NCBI RefSeq assembly: GCF_017876315.1
Contig: NZ_JAGINU010000001.1
Span: forward strand, 4,402,001 to 4,466,000
DNA: 64,000 nt
Reading direction: 5' to 3'
Source of the DNA: Pseudonocardia parietis
GTDB taxonomy: Bacteria > Actinomycetota > Actinomycetes > Mycobacteriales > Pseudonocardiaceae
This document shows positions 44,767 through 53,423 of this stretch, in pieces. The position numbers and the translations under genes were made by a program. Every line of letters starts with the position of its first letter. Position 1 is the stretch's first letter. The notes beneath the pieces are model-generated. The model made no database searches, had not been told where the DNA came from, and was given only the letters and a program-made list of their open reading frames with translations.

Positions 44767-45813
44767 TCAGCTCGGGCGCGCGGGGCGCTTCTGCGGCAGG
44801 CAGCAGTCCACGGCGCAGGGCGCGCCGTTGCGGGTGCAGCCGGTCGACGGCACGGAGCCGAGCCGGCGCACGTCCCCGCCGTCGGTGTGCTCGCGGACCA
44901 GCTCGATCACCATGTCGGCGAAGCGCGGGTCCGGCCCGGCAGTCGCCGCCCGGGCGAAGCCCATGCCGTGCTCGGCGGCGCGCTCGGCGGCCTCGGTGTC
45001 GAGGTCCCAGATGACCTCGACGTGGTCGGAGACGAACCCCACCGGCGCGACGACGACCGCCGGGACGCCCTTGGCGGCCAGGTCGTCGATGTGGTCGACC
45101 ACGTCCGGCTCCAGCCACGGCACCTGCGGCGGGCCGGAGCGGGACTGCCAGACGACGTCGAAGTCGTCGGTCCCCAGCTCCGCGGCGACCAGCGCGGCCG
45201 CCTCGCCGACCTGGCGGGAGTAGCGGTGCCCGCCCTCGGCCGGGGTGCCGGCGGCGGCGTCGGCGGAGTTCGGGATCGAGTGCGCGGTGAACACCAGCCG
45301 GGCGGTGTCGCGCTGCTCCTCGGGCAGCTCCTGCAGGGCGGCGCGGACGCCGTCGGCGTTCGCGCGGACGAAGTCGGGGTGGTCGTGGAAGTGCCGCAGC
45401 TTCACCAGCTCCGGCGCGTCGTCCCCGGTCGCGGCCCGGGCCCGGGCGATGTCCTCGTGGTACTGGCGGCACGCCGAGTAGCCGCCGTAGGCGCTGGTGG
45501 CGAACACCAGCGCCCGGCCGATCCCGGCGCCGGCCATCTCGCGGACGGTGTCCTCGGCGAACGGGTGCCAGTTCCGGTTCCCGAAGTACACCGGGAGCTC
45601 GGTGCGGGCGGCGATCGCCAGGACCAGCTCCCGGTTGCGGGCGTTGATCGGTGAGACGCCGCCGAAGTGCTGGTAGTGCTCCTCGACGGCGTCGAGCCGC
45701 TCGGGCGGTACGCCGCGGCCCCGGGTCACGTTCTCCAGGAACGACCGGACCTCGTCGGGGGCCTCGGGCCCACCGAAGGACAGCACCAGGATGGCGTCGA
45801 ACTGTTCGGGCAC
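44767..45813 (-). CDS. hemH: ferrochelatase (coproporphyrin-type, with C-terminal Fe-S cysteines)
   Basis: 348 residues. Inserts Fe2+ into (copro)porphyrin. Motifs: ILVLSFGGPEAPDEV, LRHFHDHPDF, catalytic LVFTAHSIPNSA, VVWQSRSGPPQVPWLEPDV, PVGFVSDHVEVIWDLD. The C-terminus has four cysteines (TGCTRNGAPCAVDCC), the 2Fe-2S ligand set known in actinobacterial ferrochelatases. Start GTG 45813. It is the last gene of the mabA-inhA set, as hemZ is in Mycobacterium. Confidence 0.95.
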   Translation of the reverse strand: MPEQFDAILVLSFGGPEAPDEVRSFLENVTRGRGVPPERLDAVEEHYQHFGGVSPINARNRELVLAIAARTELPVYFGNRNWHPFAEDTVREMAGAGIGRALVFATSAYGGYSACRQYHEDIARARAATGDDAPELVKLRHFHDHPDFVRANADGVRAALQELPEEQRDTARLVFTAHSIPNSADAAAGTPAEGGHRYSRQVGEAAALVAAELGTDDFDVVWQSRSGPPQVPWLEPDVVDHIDDLAAKGVPAVVVAPVGFVSDHVEVIWDLDTEAAERAAEHGMGFARAATAGPDPRFADMVIELVREHTDGGDVRRLGSVPSTGCTRNGAPCAVDCCLPQKRPARPS

Positions 45814-45856
45814 GTGTCCGATTATCGACCCCGCCCCGCGGCGCCGCCCGCGGGCC

Positions 45857-46633
45857 TCAGACCCCGACCGCGTGCACCCCGCCGTCGGCCATCACCATCG
45901 AGCCGGTGGTGGTCGGCATCCAGTCCGAGAGCACCGCGCAGACGGTCTTGGCGACCGGCACCGGGTCGTTCATGTCCCAGCCGAGCGGGGCCCGGGCGTC
46001 CCAGACGTCCTCGAACGCGTCGAAGCCCGGGATCGACTTGGCGGCCATCGTCTTCACCGGGCCGGCGGCGACCAGGTTGACCCGGATGCCGTCGCGGCCC
46101 AGGTCACGGGCCAGGTAGCGGGTGACCGACTCCAGCGCCGACTTCGCGACGCCCATCCAGTCGTAGGCCGGCCAGGCCTGCCGGTTGTCGAAGTCCATCC
46201 CGACGATCGAGCTGCCGGGTCCGAGCAGCGGCTTGCACGCCATCGCCAGGGACTTCAGCGAGAAGGCGCTGACCTGGATGGTGGTCGCGACGTCCGCCCA
46301 CTCGGCCTTGAGGAACGCGCCCTCCCCCAGCGCACCGGGCGGGGCGAACCCGATCGAGTGCAGCACGCCGTCGAGCCGCGGGTCGTCCCCGAGGTGCGGC
46401 GTGACCCGCTCGACCAGCGAGTCCAGCTGCTCCTGGTCCGACACGTCCAGCTCGACGACCGGTGCGGGCTTCGGCAGCCGCTGCGCGATCCGCTCGACCA
46501 GCCGCATCCGGCCGAAGCCGGTGAGCACCACCTCGGCGCCCTGCTCCTGGGCGATCTTGGCGGAGTGGAAGGCGAGCGAGGCATCGGTGATCACACCGGT
46601 GATCAGCAGCCGCTTGCCGTCGAGCAGTCCCAT
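45857..46633 (-). CDS. inhA: enoyl-ACP reductase, InhA/FabI type
   Basis: 258 residues. Reduces enoyl-ACP with NADH in type II fatty-acid elongation. Signature GVITDASLAFHSAKIAQEQGAEVVLTGF and catalytic Tyr157-x6-Lys164 (YDWMGVAK) match InhA Tyr158/Lys165. Ser93 in LHSIGFAPP corresponds to InhA Ser94, the residue altered in isoniazid-resistant mycobacteria. The acid cap ATTTGSMVMADGG closes the fold. It lies 57 bp after mabA. Confidence 0.95.
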   Translation of the reverse strand: MGLLDGKRLLITGVITDASLAFHSAKIAQEQGAEVVLTGFGRMRLVERIAQRLPKPAPVVELDVSDQEQLDSLVERVTPHLGDDPRLDGVLHSIGFAPPGALGEGAFLKAEWADVATTIQVSAFSLKSLAMACKPLLGPGSSIVGMDFDNRQAWPAYDWMGVAKSALESVTRYLARDLGRDGIRVNLVAAGPVKTMAAKSIPGFDAFEDVWDARAPLGWDMNDPVPVAKTVCAVLSDWMPTTTGSMVMADGGVHAVGV

Positions 46634-46690
46634 GACGTCCTTTCGAAGTTCCGTGCGGGCCTACGTGACCGGGGCGTAGGTGACCCCGGC

Positions 46691-47401
46691 CTAGTGACCC
46701 ATGCCCAGGCCGCCGTCGACCGGGACGACCGCCCCGGTCACGTAGCCGGCGCCCGGCGAGGCGAGGAAGGTGACGACCGAGGCGACCTCGTCGGCGTCGG
46801 CGTAGCGGGCCAGCGGGATCGTCCCGAGGATCTCGTCGCGCCGCTTCTCGGGCAGCGCGCGGGTCATGTCGGTGTCGACGAACCCGGGGGCGACGACGTT
46901 CGCGGTGATGCCCCGGCTGCCGAGCTCGCGGGCCACCGAGCGGGCCAGGCCGACGAGCCCGGACTTCGAGGCCGCGTAGTTGACCTGCCCCGCCGAGCCG
47001 GACAGCCCGACCACCGACGAGATGAAGATCATCCGCCCGCCCTTGGCCTTCAGCATCCCCCGTGACGCGCGCTTGGCGACCCGGTAGGCGGCGGTCAGGT
47101 TGGCGTCGACGACCCCGGTGAACGACTCCTCGCTCATCCGCATGAGCAGGCCGTCGTCGTTGATCCCGGCGTTGGACACCAGCACCTCGACCGGTCCGTG
47201 CGCGGCCTCGACCTCGGTGAAGGCGGCGTCCACCGACGCGGCGTCGGTCACGTCGCAGTGCACCGGCAGCAGGTCGTCCCCGACGCCGTCCTTCCCGGAG
47301 CGGTAGGTCACCGCCACCCGGTCCCCCTGGGCGGCGAACGCACTCGCGATCGCCAGTCCGATACCGCGGTTGCCTCCGGTCACGAGCACGCTGCGTCCCA
47401 C
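46691..47401 (-). CDS. fabG1: 3-oxoacyl-ACP reductase (MabA/FabG1)
   Basis: 236 residues. SDR motifs: VLVTGGNRGIGLAIA, VLVSNAGI, FISSV, catalytic Tyr142-x3-Lys146 (NYAASKSGLVGLARSVARELGSRGITANVVAPGFVDTDMT), ending VTGAVVPVDGGLGMGH. Reduces 3-oxoacyl-ACP with NADPH. GTG 47401. Directly upstream of inhA as in mycobacteria. Confidence 0.95.
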   Translation of the reverse strand: MGRSVLVTGGNRGIGLAIASAFAAQGDRVAVTYRSGKDGVGDDLLPVHCDVTDAASVDAAFTEVEAAHGPVEVLVSNAGINDDGLLMRMSEESFTGVVDANLTAAYRVAKRASRGMLKAKGGRMIFISSVVGLSGSAGQVNYAASKSGLVGLARSVARELGSRGITANVVAPGFVDTDMTRALPEKRRDEILGTIPLARYADADEVASVVTFLASPGAGYVTGAVVPVDGGLGMGH

Positions 47402-47452
47402 GCCGGAGAACTTAACGTACGGCCTCCGGGCGCCGCGGAGGTCGGACCCGGC

Positions 47453-48442
47453 TCACGGCAACCGGCGCCCGAGCAGGATCCCCGCCCCGAGCCCGCTGAT
47501 CAGCAGGAGGAACCCGCCGATCATCCACGGCCGGCTGGCGTCGACCTCGCGTTCCTCGTATCCGAGCTCCTCGGACAGGTCGGAGTAGACCGCACGCAGC
47601 TCGGATTCCGTGGCGGCGGTGAAGAACCGGCCGCCGGACAGCGTCGCGATGCGTTCCATCGAGGCGTCGTCGACGGCCACCGGGGTGCGCCCGCCGTCGA
47701 GCTCGATCGAGCCGTAGCTGGTCCCGAACGAGATCGTCGAGACCGGGATCCCCCGGGCCGCAGCCTCGGACGCGGCGGTGAACGAACCCCGCGGCTCGTT
47801 CTCGCCGTCGGGGCCGGGGACGGTCTGGGTGCCGTCGGAGAGCAGCACGACCCGCGACGGCGGGGGCACGCCCTCCTGGTCCGGCCCGCCCTGCAGGGAC
47901 CGGGAGAAGGTGTCGATCGACTGCATCGCGGTGAAGATCGCCTCGCCGGTCGCGGTGGACTCGGCGAGCGCGAGGTTGTCCACGCCGTTCTTCACGCCGG
48001 CGCGGTCGGTGGTCGGCGACACCAGGACCGCGGCGGTCCCGGCGAACGAGACCAGGCCCAGGTTGACGCCCGGGGTGAGCTGGTCGGCGAACTGTTTGGC
48101 CGCCGACTGCGCGGCGGCCAGCCGGCTGGGTGCGACGTCGGTCGCCTTCATCGACAGCGACACGTCGATCACCAGCATCACGGTGGCCCGGTTGCGCGGG
48201 ACCTTCGCCATCGCCTGCGGGCCGGCCAGGGCGACCGTCAGCACCGCCAGCGCCGCGATCATCGCGATCGCCGGGAGGTGCCGCAGCCGGCCGGGGCGCT
48301 TCGGGGCGACCGTCTCGAGCAGCTCCAGGTTGGTGAACCGGACGACGTCGCGGCGGCGCCGGCGCAGCAGCCACACGTACCCGCCGACCATCGCCGCGAC
48401 GACGAGCAGCCCGAGCAGCCACCACGGGCTCGCGAACGTCAT
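47453..48442 (-). CDS. VWA-domain membrane protein of the moxR cluster
   Basis: 329 residues. Transmembrane helices at about 8-26, 55-75 and 308-325. A von Willebrand A domain between them carries the MIDAS DVSLSM (VMLVIDVSLSMKATD) and later VVLLSDGTQTVPG. Matches Rv1481-like proteins. The ATG overlaps the DUF58 gene by 4 bp, so it belongs to the moxR operon. It probably acts with the MoxR ATPase as a metal-dependent scaffold at the membrane. Confidence 0.9.
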   Translation of the reverse strand: MTFASPWWLLGLLVVAAMVGGYVWLLRRRRRDVVRFTNLELLETVAPKRPGRLRHLPAIAMIAALAVLTVALAGPQAMAKVPRNRATVMLVIDVSLSMKATDVAPSRLAAAQSAAKQFADQLTPGVNLGLVSFAGTAAVLVSPTTDRAGVKNGVDNLALAESTATGEAIFTAMQSIDTFSRSLQGGPDQEGVPPPSRVVLLSDGTQTVPGPDGENEPRGSFTAASEAAARGIPVSTISFGTSYGSIELDGGRTPVAVDDASMERIATLSGGRFFTAATESELRAVYSDLSEELGYEEREVDASRPWMIGGFLLLISGLGAGILLGRRLP

Positions 48443-49500
48443 GCCGGCCTCCCGGCGCGCGGCGCCCCGCCCCCGGACCAGGCGTGCTTGCGCGCGACGG
48501 CGAACCGCACGATGTCGGCCACCCAGTCCCGGTCGGTCCGCAGGGTCAGCTGCGCCGCGCCGCAGCGGCGCAGCGCGGCGGCGACCCGGTCGCGGTGCGC
48601 GGACGCGGCCGCGGCGAACTCGCGGCGCAGCAGCGGCGTCGTCTCCACCTCGCGCTGGCGCCCGGTCTCCGGGTCGGCGAGCACGACGGTGCCGACGTCG
48701 GGCAGCTCCAGCTCACGCGGGTCGACGAGCTCGATCGCGAGCAGGTCGTGCCGGCCGGACAGCGCGCGCAGCGACCGCTCCCACACCGGCTCGCCGAGGA
48801 AGTCGGAGACCACCGCGACCAGGCCGCGGCGGCGCGGTGGGCGGCGCAGCTGGTCCAGCGCGTCGGTGAGGTCGCCGCGGACACCCTCGGGCGCGGGCGG
48901 CATCGTCGCCACCCGGCGGAGCAGCCCGCGTGCGTGCGCCAGGCCTCCGCGGGCGGGCAGCCGCAGCGTCTGCTCCCCGTTCGCGACGACGGCGCCGATC
49001 CGGTTCCCGCCACCCACGGTGAGCTGGGCGACGGCGGTGAGCCCGGCCAGCGCGAGGTGGCGCTTGTCGGTGCCCGCGGTGCCGAAGTCGAGGCTGCGGG
49101 ACAGGTCGACGACCGCCCAGGTCTCCAGCTCGCGGTCGGCGACGGTCTCGCGGACGTGCGGGCTGGTGGTGCGGGCGGTGACCGACCAGTCCATCCGGCG
49201 GACGTCGTCGCCGGGCTGGTAGAGCCGGGCCTCCCCCGGCTCGCTGCCCGGTCCGGGCAGCAGGCCGACGTGGTTGCCCTGCAGCAACCCGTCGAGCCGG
49301 CGGCGCACGGTCAGCTCCAGGGACTTGAGCGACGCCTCGAGCCGCACGAGATCGGGCGTCGAGCCGTCACCGCGGCCGGGCGCCGCGCCGGCCCCGGCCG
49401 CCGGGCCGCCGGGTTCCGACCCGTCGGGTTCCGGTCTGCCGGGTTCCGGTCTGCCGGGTTCCGGTCCGCCGGGCGTGCCCGCCGGGGTCTCGGCCGTCAC
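48439..49500 (-). CDS. DUF58-domain protein (MoxR partner)
   Basis: 353 residues from GTG 49500, overlapping the moxR stop by 4 bp. After a Pro/Gly/Glu-rich N-terminal 45 residues (coded by 15-bp repeats), the DUF58 core is clear: LLQGNHVGLLPGPGSEPGEARLYQPGDDVRRMDWSVTARTTSPHVRE, ETWAVVDLSRSLDFG. Known as the middle partner between MoxR and VWA proteins. No membrane helix is visible. Confidence 0.9.
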   Translation of the reverse strand: MTAETPAGTPGGPEPGRPEPGRPEPDGSEPGGPAAGAGAAPGRGDGSTPDLVRLEASLKSLELTVRRRLDGLLQGNHVGLLPGPGSEPGEARLYQPGDDVRRMDWSVTARTTSPHVRETVADRELETWAVVDLSRSLDFGTAGTDKRHLALAGLTAVAQLTVGGGNRIGAVVANGEQTLRLPARGGLAHARGLLRRVATMPPAPEGVRGDLTDALDQLRRPPRRRGLVAVVSDFLGEPVWERSLRALSGRHDLLAIELVDPRELELPDVGTVVLADPETGRQREVETTPLLRREFAAAASAHRDRVAAALRRCGAAQLTLRTDRDWVADIVRFAVARKHAWSGGGAPRAGRPA

Positions 49501-50636
49501 GCCGGGCCACCTGCCGGGCCGCCCGCCGATCCGGTGCCGGGAGCGGGCTGGTCCGCCGGCTGTGCCTCCGGCCACGCCGGGCCCGCCGGGGCCGCGGCCG
49601 GCGCGGGCACCGTGCCGGGGCGGGCGCTGACCTGCGGCAGCGGCACGGTCTGCAGCACCCGGGAGACGATGTGGTCGACCGGGACCTGGTCGGCGACGGC
49701 GTCGTAGGACAGCACGAGACGGTGCCGCAGCGCGTCCGGCGCGACCTCCAGCACGTCCTGCGGGAGCACGTAGTCCCGGCCCCGCACGAGTGCGAGCGCG
49801 CGGGCGGCGGCCACGATGCCCAGCGACGCGCGGGGCGAGGCGCCGTAGGCGATCCACGAGGCCACGTCGGAGAGCCCGTGCTCGCCCGGGTGCCGGGTCG
49901 CGACGACGAGGCGGACCACGTAGTCGACCAGGGCGTGGTGGACGAAGACGTCGGCGGCGGTGCGCTGCAGGTGCACCAGCTCGGCCGGGGAGAGGATCTG
50001 CGTGGGCTCCGGCGGGGTCGACCCCATCCGGTAGATGATCTCGCGCTCCTCCTCGATCCCCGGGTACTCGATGAGCAGCTTGAACAGGAAGCGGTCGCGC
50101 TGCGCCTCGGGCAGCGGGTAGACGCCCTCGTTCTCGATCGGGTTCTGGGTGGCGAGCACCAGGAACGGGTCCGGCATCGGGTGGTCGCGGCCGCCGAGGG
50201 AGAGCTTGCGCTCGGCCATCACCTCGAGCATCGCGGACTGCACCTTGGCCGGCGCGCGGTTGATCTCGTCGGCGAGCACGAAGTTCGCGACGACCGGGCC
50301 GAGCTCGATGTCGAACTCCTCGCGCCCCTGCCGGTAGATGCGGGTACCCAGGATGTCGGCGGGCACCAGGTCGGGGGTGAACTGCAGGCGCGAGAAGCTC
50401 CCGCCGACGACCCGGGCGAACGTCTCCACCGCCAGGGTCTTCGCGACGCCGGGGACGCCCTCGAGCAGCAGGTGTCCCTTGGCCAGCAGGCCGACGAGCA
50501 TCCGCTCGACCAGCCGGTCCTGGCCGACGATCACCCGCTTGACCTCGAGCACCGCTCGCTCGAGCCGCTCGGCGTCCGAGGCCGGGGTGGTCGGGGCGCC
50601 GGTCGCGGAGATGTCGTTCGACCCAGTCGTGCTCAC
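49497..50636 (-). CDS. MoxR-family AAA+ ATPase
   Basis: 379 residues. Walker A GVPGVAKT at 60-67, Walker B FVLADEINRAP, sensor VLATQNPIENEGVYPLPEAQRDRF. These are diagnostic of MoxR chaperone-like ATPases. The tail after about 335 is Pro/Ala-rich. GTG 50636. First gene of the moxR-DUF58-VWA-fabG1-inhA-hemH run. Confidence 0.93.
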   Translation of the reverse strand: MSTTGSNDISATGAPTTPASDAERLERAVLEVKRVIVGQDRLVERMLVGLLAKGHLLLEGVPGVAKTLAVETFARVVGGSFSRLQFTPDLVPADILGTRIYRQGREEFDIELGPVVANFVLADEINRAPAKVQSAMLEVMAERKLSLGGRDHPMPDPFLVLATQNPIENEGVYPLPEAQRDRFLFKLLIEYPGIEEEREIIYRMGSTPPEPTQILSPAELVHLQRTAADVFVHHALVDYVVRLVVATRHPGEHGLSDVASWIAYGASPRASLGIVAAARALALVRGRDYVLPQDVLEVAPDALRHRLVLSYDAVADQVPVDHIVSRVLQTVPLPQVSARPGTVPAPAAAPAGPAWPEAQPADQPAPGTGSAGGPAGGPA

Positions 50637-50702
50637 CGTGCCATCCCATCGCGCGGCCCGTGTGACTCCGGTGAAACTTCCCCTGGCCGTGGCTCGGTCC
50701 GG

Positions 50703-51839
50703 TCAGGCCAGGGCGTGCAGCACCGCGGCGGTGAGCGCCGTCTGCCGGACCACGCCGGACACCAGCGCGTGTTCGTGCCGGGCGTGCGCGCCGCCACCGT
50801 GCGCGCCGAGCCCGTCCAGCACGCCGAGGCCGAGCGCGGCGAGGAAGTTCGCGTCGCTGGCCCCGCCGACGGCGATCTCGGACAGATCCACCCCGATCCC
50901 GGACGCCGCCGCCGTGGCGATGCCGTAGAGCCCGGCGGTCTGCGGGGTCCGTTCCATCACCGGCCGGTTCCACTCCCCCGTGACCCGCACGGCCGCGTCC
51001 GGGTGCCGGGCCGCCAGGCCGTCGAGCACCCGCTCGATCCGGGTGATCTCGGCGGCGCTCGACACCCGGACGTCGAACTCGCCCCAGGCGTGCCCGGCCG
51101 TCACGTTGGTGCGGCTGCCGCCACCGACGACGCCGACGTTCACGCTGGTCCCGGCGTCGAGATCGGCCGCGGAGTGCAGGTCGAGCACCAGCCGGGCGAG
51201 CTCGTCGACGGCGCTCGCCCCGGCCGTCGGGTCCAGCCCGGCGTGCGCCTCGACGCCGTCGACGTCGACCCGGAAGATCCCGACGCCCTTGCGCGCGGTC
51301 TTCACCGCCCCGCCCGGGCCTGCCGGCTCGAACACCAGCCCGGCCCGGGCACCGACGGCGGCCTTCTCGATCACCGGCCGGGACACCGGCGAACCGATCT
51401 CCTCGTCGCCGGTCAGCAGCAGCCGGATCGGCGGCAGCGCGAGGCCGGCCTCGCGGGCGATCCGGGCCGCCCACAGCGCCTGGACCAGCCCGGCCTTCAT
51501 GTCGAACACCCCGGGCCCGGTGATCCGGTCGCCGTCGACCGCGAACGGCATCCCGGCCAGGGTCCCGACCGGCCACACGGTGTCGTAGTGGGCCAGCAGC
51601 AGCACCGGGTCGGCGGCCGAGCCGTCGAACTCCAGGAGCCGGACGTCGCCGAACTCCCCACCCTCCACTGTGGACGACGACGTGGCGGGGCCCACCCGCT
51701 CGGTGACCAGACCGTCCAACCAGGACAGGCCGGTCGCCAGCGCGGCCCGGTCGTCGCTCGGGGTCTCGATCTCGACGTAACCGCGCAGGTCCGCGAGCAT
51801 CGACGGCAGCGCCGCCCGCGCGGCGTCCAGCAGAGTCAT
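50703..51839 (-). CDS. M20-family peptidase, carboxypeptidase G2-like
   Basis: 378 residues. Di-zinc motifs: LLLAHYDTVWPVGTLAGMPF, GPGVFDMKAGLVQALWAARI, LLLTGDEEIGSPVSRPVIE, LVFEPAGPGG, and a late His (GLGAHGGGAHARHEHAL). The HYDTVWP motif is typical of glutamate carboxypeptidases. Cytoplasmic, no signal. ATG 51839 with GGAGGAAGTGGGAG upstream. It stands beside the moxR operon, same strand, 66 bp gap. Confidence 0.9.
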   Translation of the reverse strand: MTLLDAARAALPSMLADLRGYVEIETPSDDRAALATGLSWLDGLVTERVGPATSSSTVEGGEFGDVRLLEFDGSAADPVLLLAHYDTVWPVGTLAGMPFAVDGDRITGPGVFDMKAGLVQALWAARIAREAGLALPPIRLLLTGDEEIGSPVSRPVIEKAAVGARAGLVFEPAGPGGAVKTARKGVGIFRVDVDGVEAHAGLDPTAGASAVDELARLVLDLHSAADLDAGTSVNVGVVGGGSRTNVTAGHAWGEFDVRVSSAAEITRIERVLDGLAARHPDAAVRVTGEWNRPVMERTPQTAGLYGIATAAASGIGVDLSEIAVGGASDANFLAALGLGVLDGLGAHGGGAHARHEHALVSGVVRQTALTAAVLHALA

Positions 51840-51890
51840 GCGGCTCCCACTTCCTCCAGCACCCGCAGGTGGTCCTCATCTCCTGAGCAT

Positions 51891-51952
51891 GATCACGCGT
51901 TCGTAGTGGATAGGTGCCGGATCTGGCACCTATCCACTACGAACGGCTGATC
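51891..51952. repeat. intergenic hairpin repeat, copy D
   Basis: Arms of 28 bases with 26 pairs, from GATCACGCGTTCGTAGTGG up to GGTGCC, around GGATCT. Same apex format as copy C (GGTGCC-purine-GAT-TGGCACC). It sits between divergent genes, so a pure terminator role is unlikely here. Confidence 0.85.
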
Positions 51953-52008
51953 ACCGGCCGAGCCACACGGTGCCGCCTCGCCCCGCACCGGGCTGGCAGG
52001 ATCACCAC

Positions 52009-52227
52009 ATGGCGAAGAACCTGAAGTGGCGCGACCTCGGCACCGGCGGGCGGATCCTGGTGGCGCTCACCGCGATCCTGCAGTTCGGGCTGCTCGGCGC
52101 GGCGTGGGCGGACCTCGCGCGCCGTCGACCGGCCGAGGTGAACGGCCCGCGCTGGGCGTGGGCGCTCGCCGCGCTGGTCAACTTCGCCGGCCCGATCGCC
52201 TACTTCGCCCGCGGCCGCAGGCGCTGA
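52009..52227 (+). CDS. small membrane protein with PLDc_N-type domain
   Basis: 72 residues. Two membrane helices (ILVALTAILQFGLLGAAWADL and WAWALAALVNFAGPIAYFA) with the conserved RRPAEVNGPRWAWALAALVNFAGPIAYFARGRR signature of PLDc_N proteins. The catalytic part of phospholipase D is not present; such small proteins are common in actinobacteria with unknown role. ATG 52009. Ends 5 bp before the convergent LysR stop. Confidence 0.8.
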   Translation: MAKNLKWRDLGTGGRILVALTAILQFGLLGAAWADLARRRPAEVNGPRWAWALAALVNFAGPIAYFARGRRR

Positions 52228-52232
52228 CCGCC

Positions 52233-53165
52233 TCAGCAGGTGCCGTCGCCGTCCAGCAGGCAGGTTCCGTCGCCGTCCAGCAGGCAGGTCCCGTCGCCGT
52301 CCAGCAGCTCGACCATGGCGCGCAGCGCAGGGCCCGGGTCGTCCTCGCGCCAGGCGAGGGCGAGCGGGACCTCCGGACCGCCGGAGAGCGGCACGAGCAC
52401 GACGCCGGGCACCTTCAGATGCCTGGCGGTCTCGAGCACCAGCCCGACCCCGCGACCCGCCCCGGCCAGGACCATGGCCGTGTGCATGTCCGGCGCCTCC
52501 TGACGGATCGTCGGGCTCATCCCGTGCCGGTGGAACGCACCGTGGATCGCCGTGGTGAGCACGGAGCCCCGGCGGGCGGGATACCCGATCAGCGGCTGGT
52601 CCCGGAGATCCGGAACGGTGATCTCGGTGCGGTCGGCGAACCGGTGGTCGGCCGGCAGGGCCACCAGGAAGCGCTCCCGGGTGATCTCGCGGACCCGGAG
52701 CCCGGTGGTCGATACGGGCAGGCGGACCAGCGCCGCGTCGATCTCACCCCGGTGCAGCATCTCCAGTAGCTCACCGGTCAGGTAGGGCGCGACCGTCTCG
52801 AGCCGGACCCCGGGTCGTTGTTCGCGGAACCGGCGCGCCAGATCCAGCAGTACCTGGTACGAGCCGGGGCCGGTGAAGCCCAGCCGGACGTGCCCGGAGT
52901 GACCGGCCGCCGCCTCCCGTGCGCGGTCGCTCGCGGCCTGCACCGCGTCCAGCGCGCGCCGGGCCTCGACCAGGAAGGCCGCGCCCGCAGCGGTGAGCGT
53001 GACCCGCCGGGTCGTGCGCTGCAGCAGGGTGGTCCCGACCCCGCGCTCCAGCTTCTTGATCATCTGGGACAGCGGCGGCTGCGAGATGCCCAGCCGCTCG
53101 GCGGCGCGCCGGAAGTTGAGCTCCTCGGCGACGACCACGAACGCTCGCAGGTGCCTGAGTTCCAC
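52233..53165 (-). CDS. LysR-family regulator with a repeat-built C-terminal tail
   Basis: 310 residues from GTG 53165. Helix-turn-helix at 1-60 (VELRHLRAFVVVAEELNFRRAAERLGISQPPLSQMIKKLERGVGTTLLQRTTRRVTLT), effector domain after 90. The last 24 residues are three LLDGDGTC-like units made by a 24-bp tandem repeat, adding three cysteines to the tail, which is unusual for LysR proteins. It is divergent from the MHS transporter at 53424, its likely target. Confidence 0.9.
   Translation of the reverse strand: MELRHLRAFVVVAEELNFRRAAERLGISQPPLSQMIKKLERGVGTTLLQRTTRRVTLTAAGAAFLVEARRALDAVQAASDRAREAAAGHSGHVRLGFTGPGSYQVLLDLARRFREQRPGVRLETVAPYLTGELLEMLHRGEIDAALVRLPVSTTGLRVREITRERFLVALPADHRFADRTEITVPDLRDQPLIGYPARRGSVLTTAIHGAFHRHGMSPTIRQEAPDMHTAMVLAGAGRGVGLVLETARHLKVPGVVLVPLSGGPEVPLALAWREDDPGPALRAMVELLDGDGTCLLDGDGTCLLDGDGTC
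52236..52308. repeat. 24-bp coding tandem repeat, about three units
   Basis: Unit CCGTCGCCGTCCAGCAGGCAG plus three bases, repeated at the 3' end of the LysR gene. It codes for LLDGDGTC in each copy. Units are nearly identical, so the expansion is recent. Confidence 0.9.
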
Positions 53166-53423
53166 TCGATCCCACCCGTGGTCGCCGGTGCCGCCGCACC
53201 GAACGGCGTTCGCCCAGGTCATCGCCGATTGATTCGCACCAGCGAATCAACTGTAGCGCCAAGTCGTGTTGGTCGGCACACAATCGCGCCCGTAGCGTGC
53301 CGTCCGCGGGTCCGGTGCGAGACGCAACACACACCGTCCCTCCGGCCCCGCTACCGGGCCGCGGCACACCCCGCCCGCGGTTCTGCGCGCCGATGACGTC
53401 CGCGACAGATGAGAGACGAGCAC

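Noticed and set aside
51970..52008. Longer N-terminus for the small membrane protein
   Set aside because: The extra 13 residues overlap non-coding sequence next to hairpin D and lack a ribosome site; the helix pattern starts after ATG 52009.
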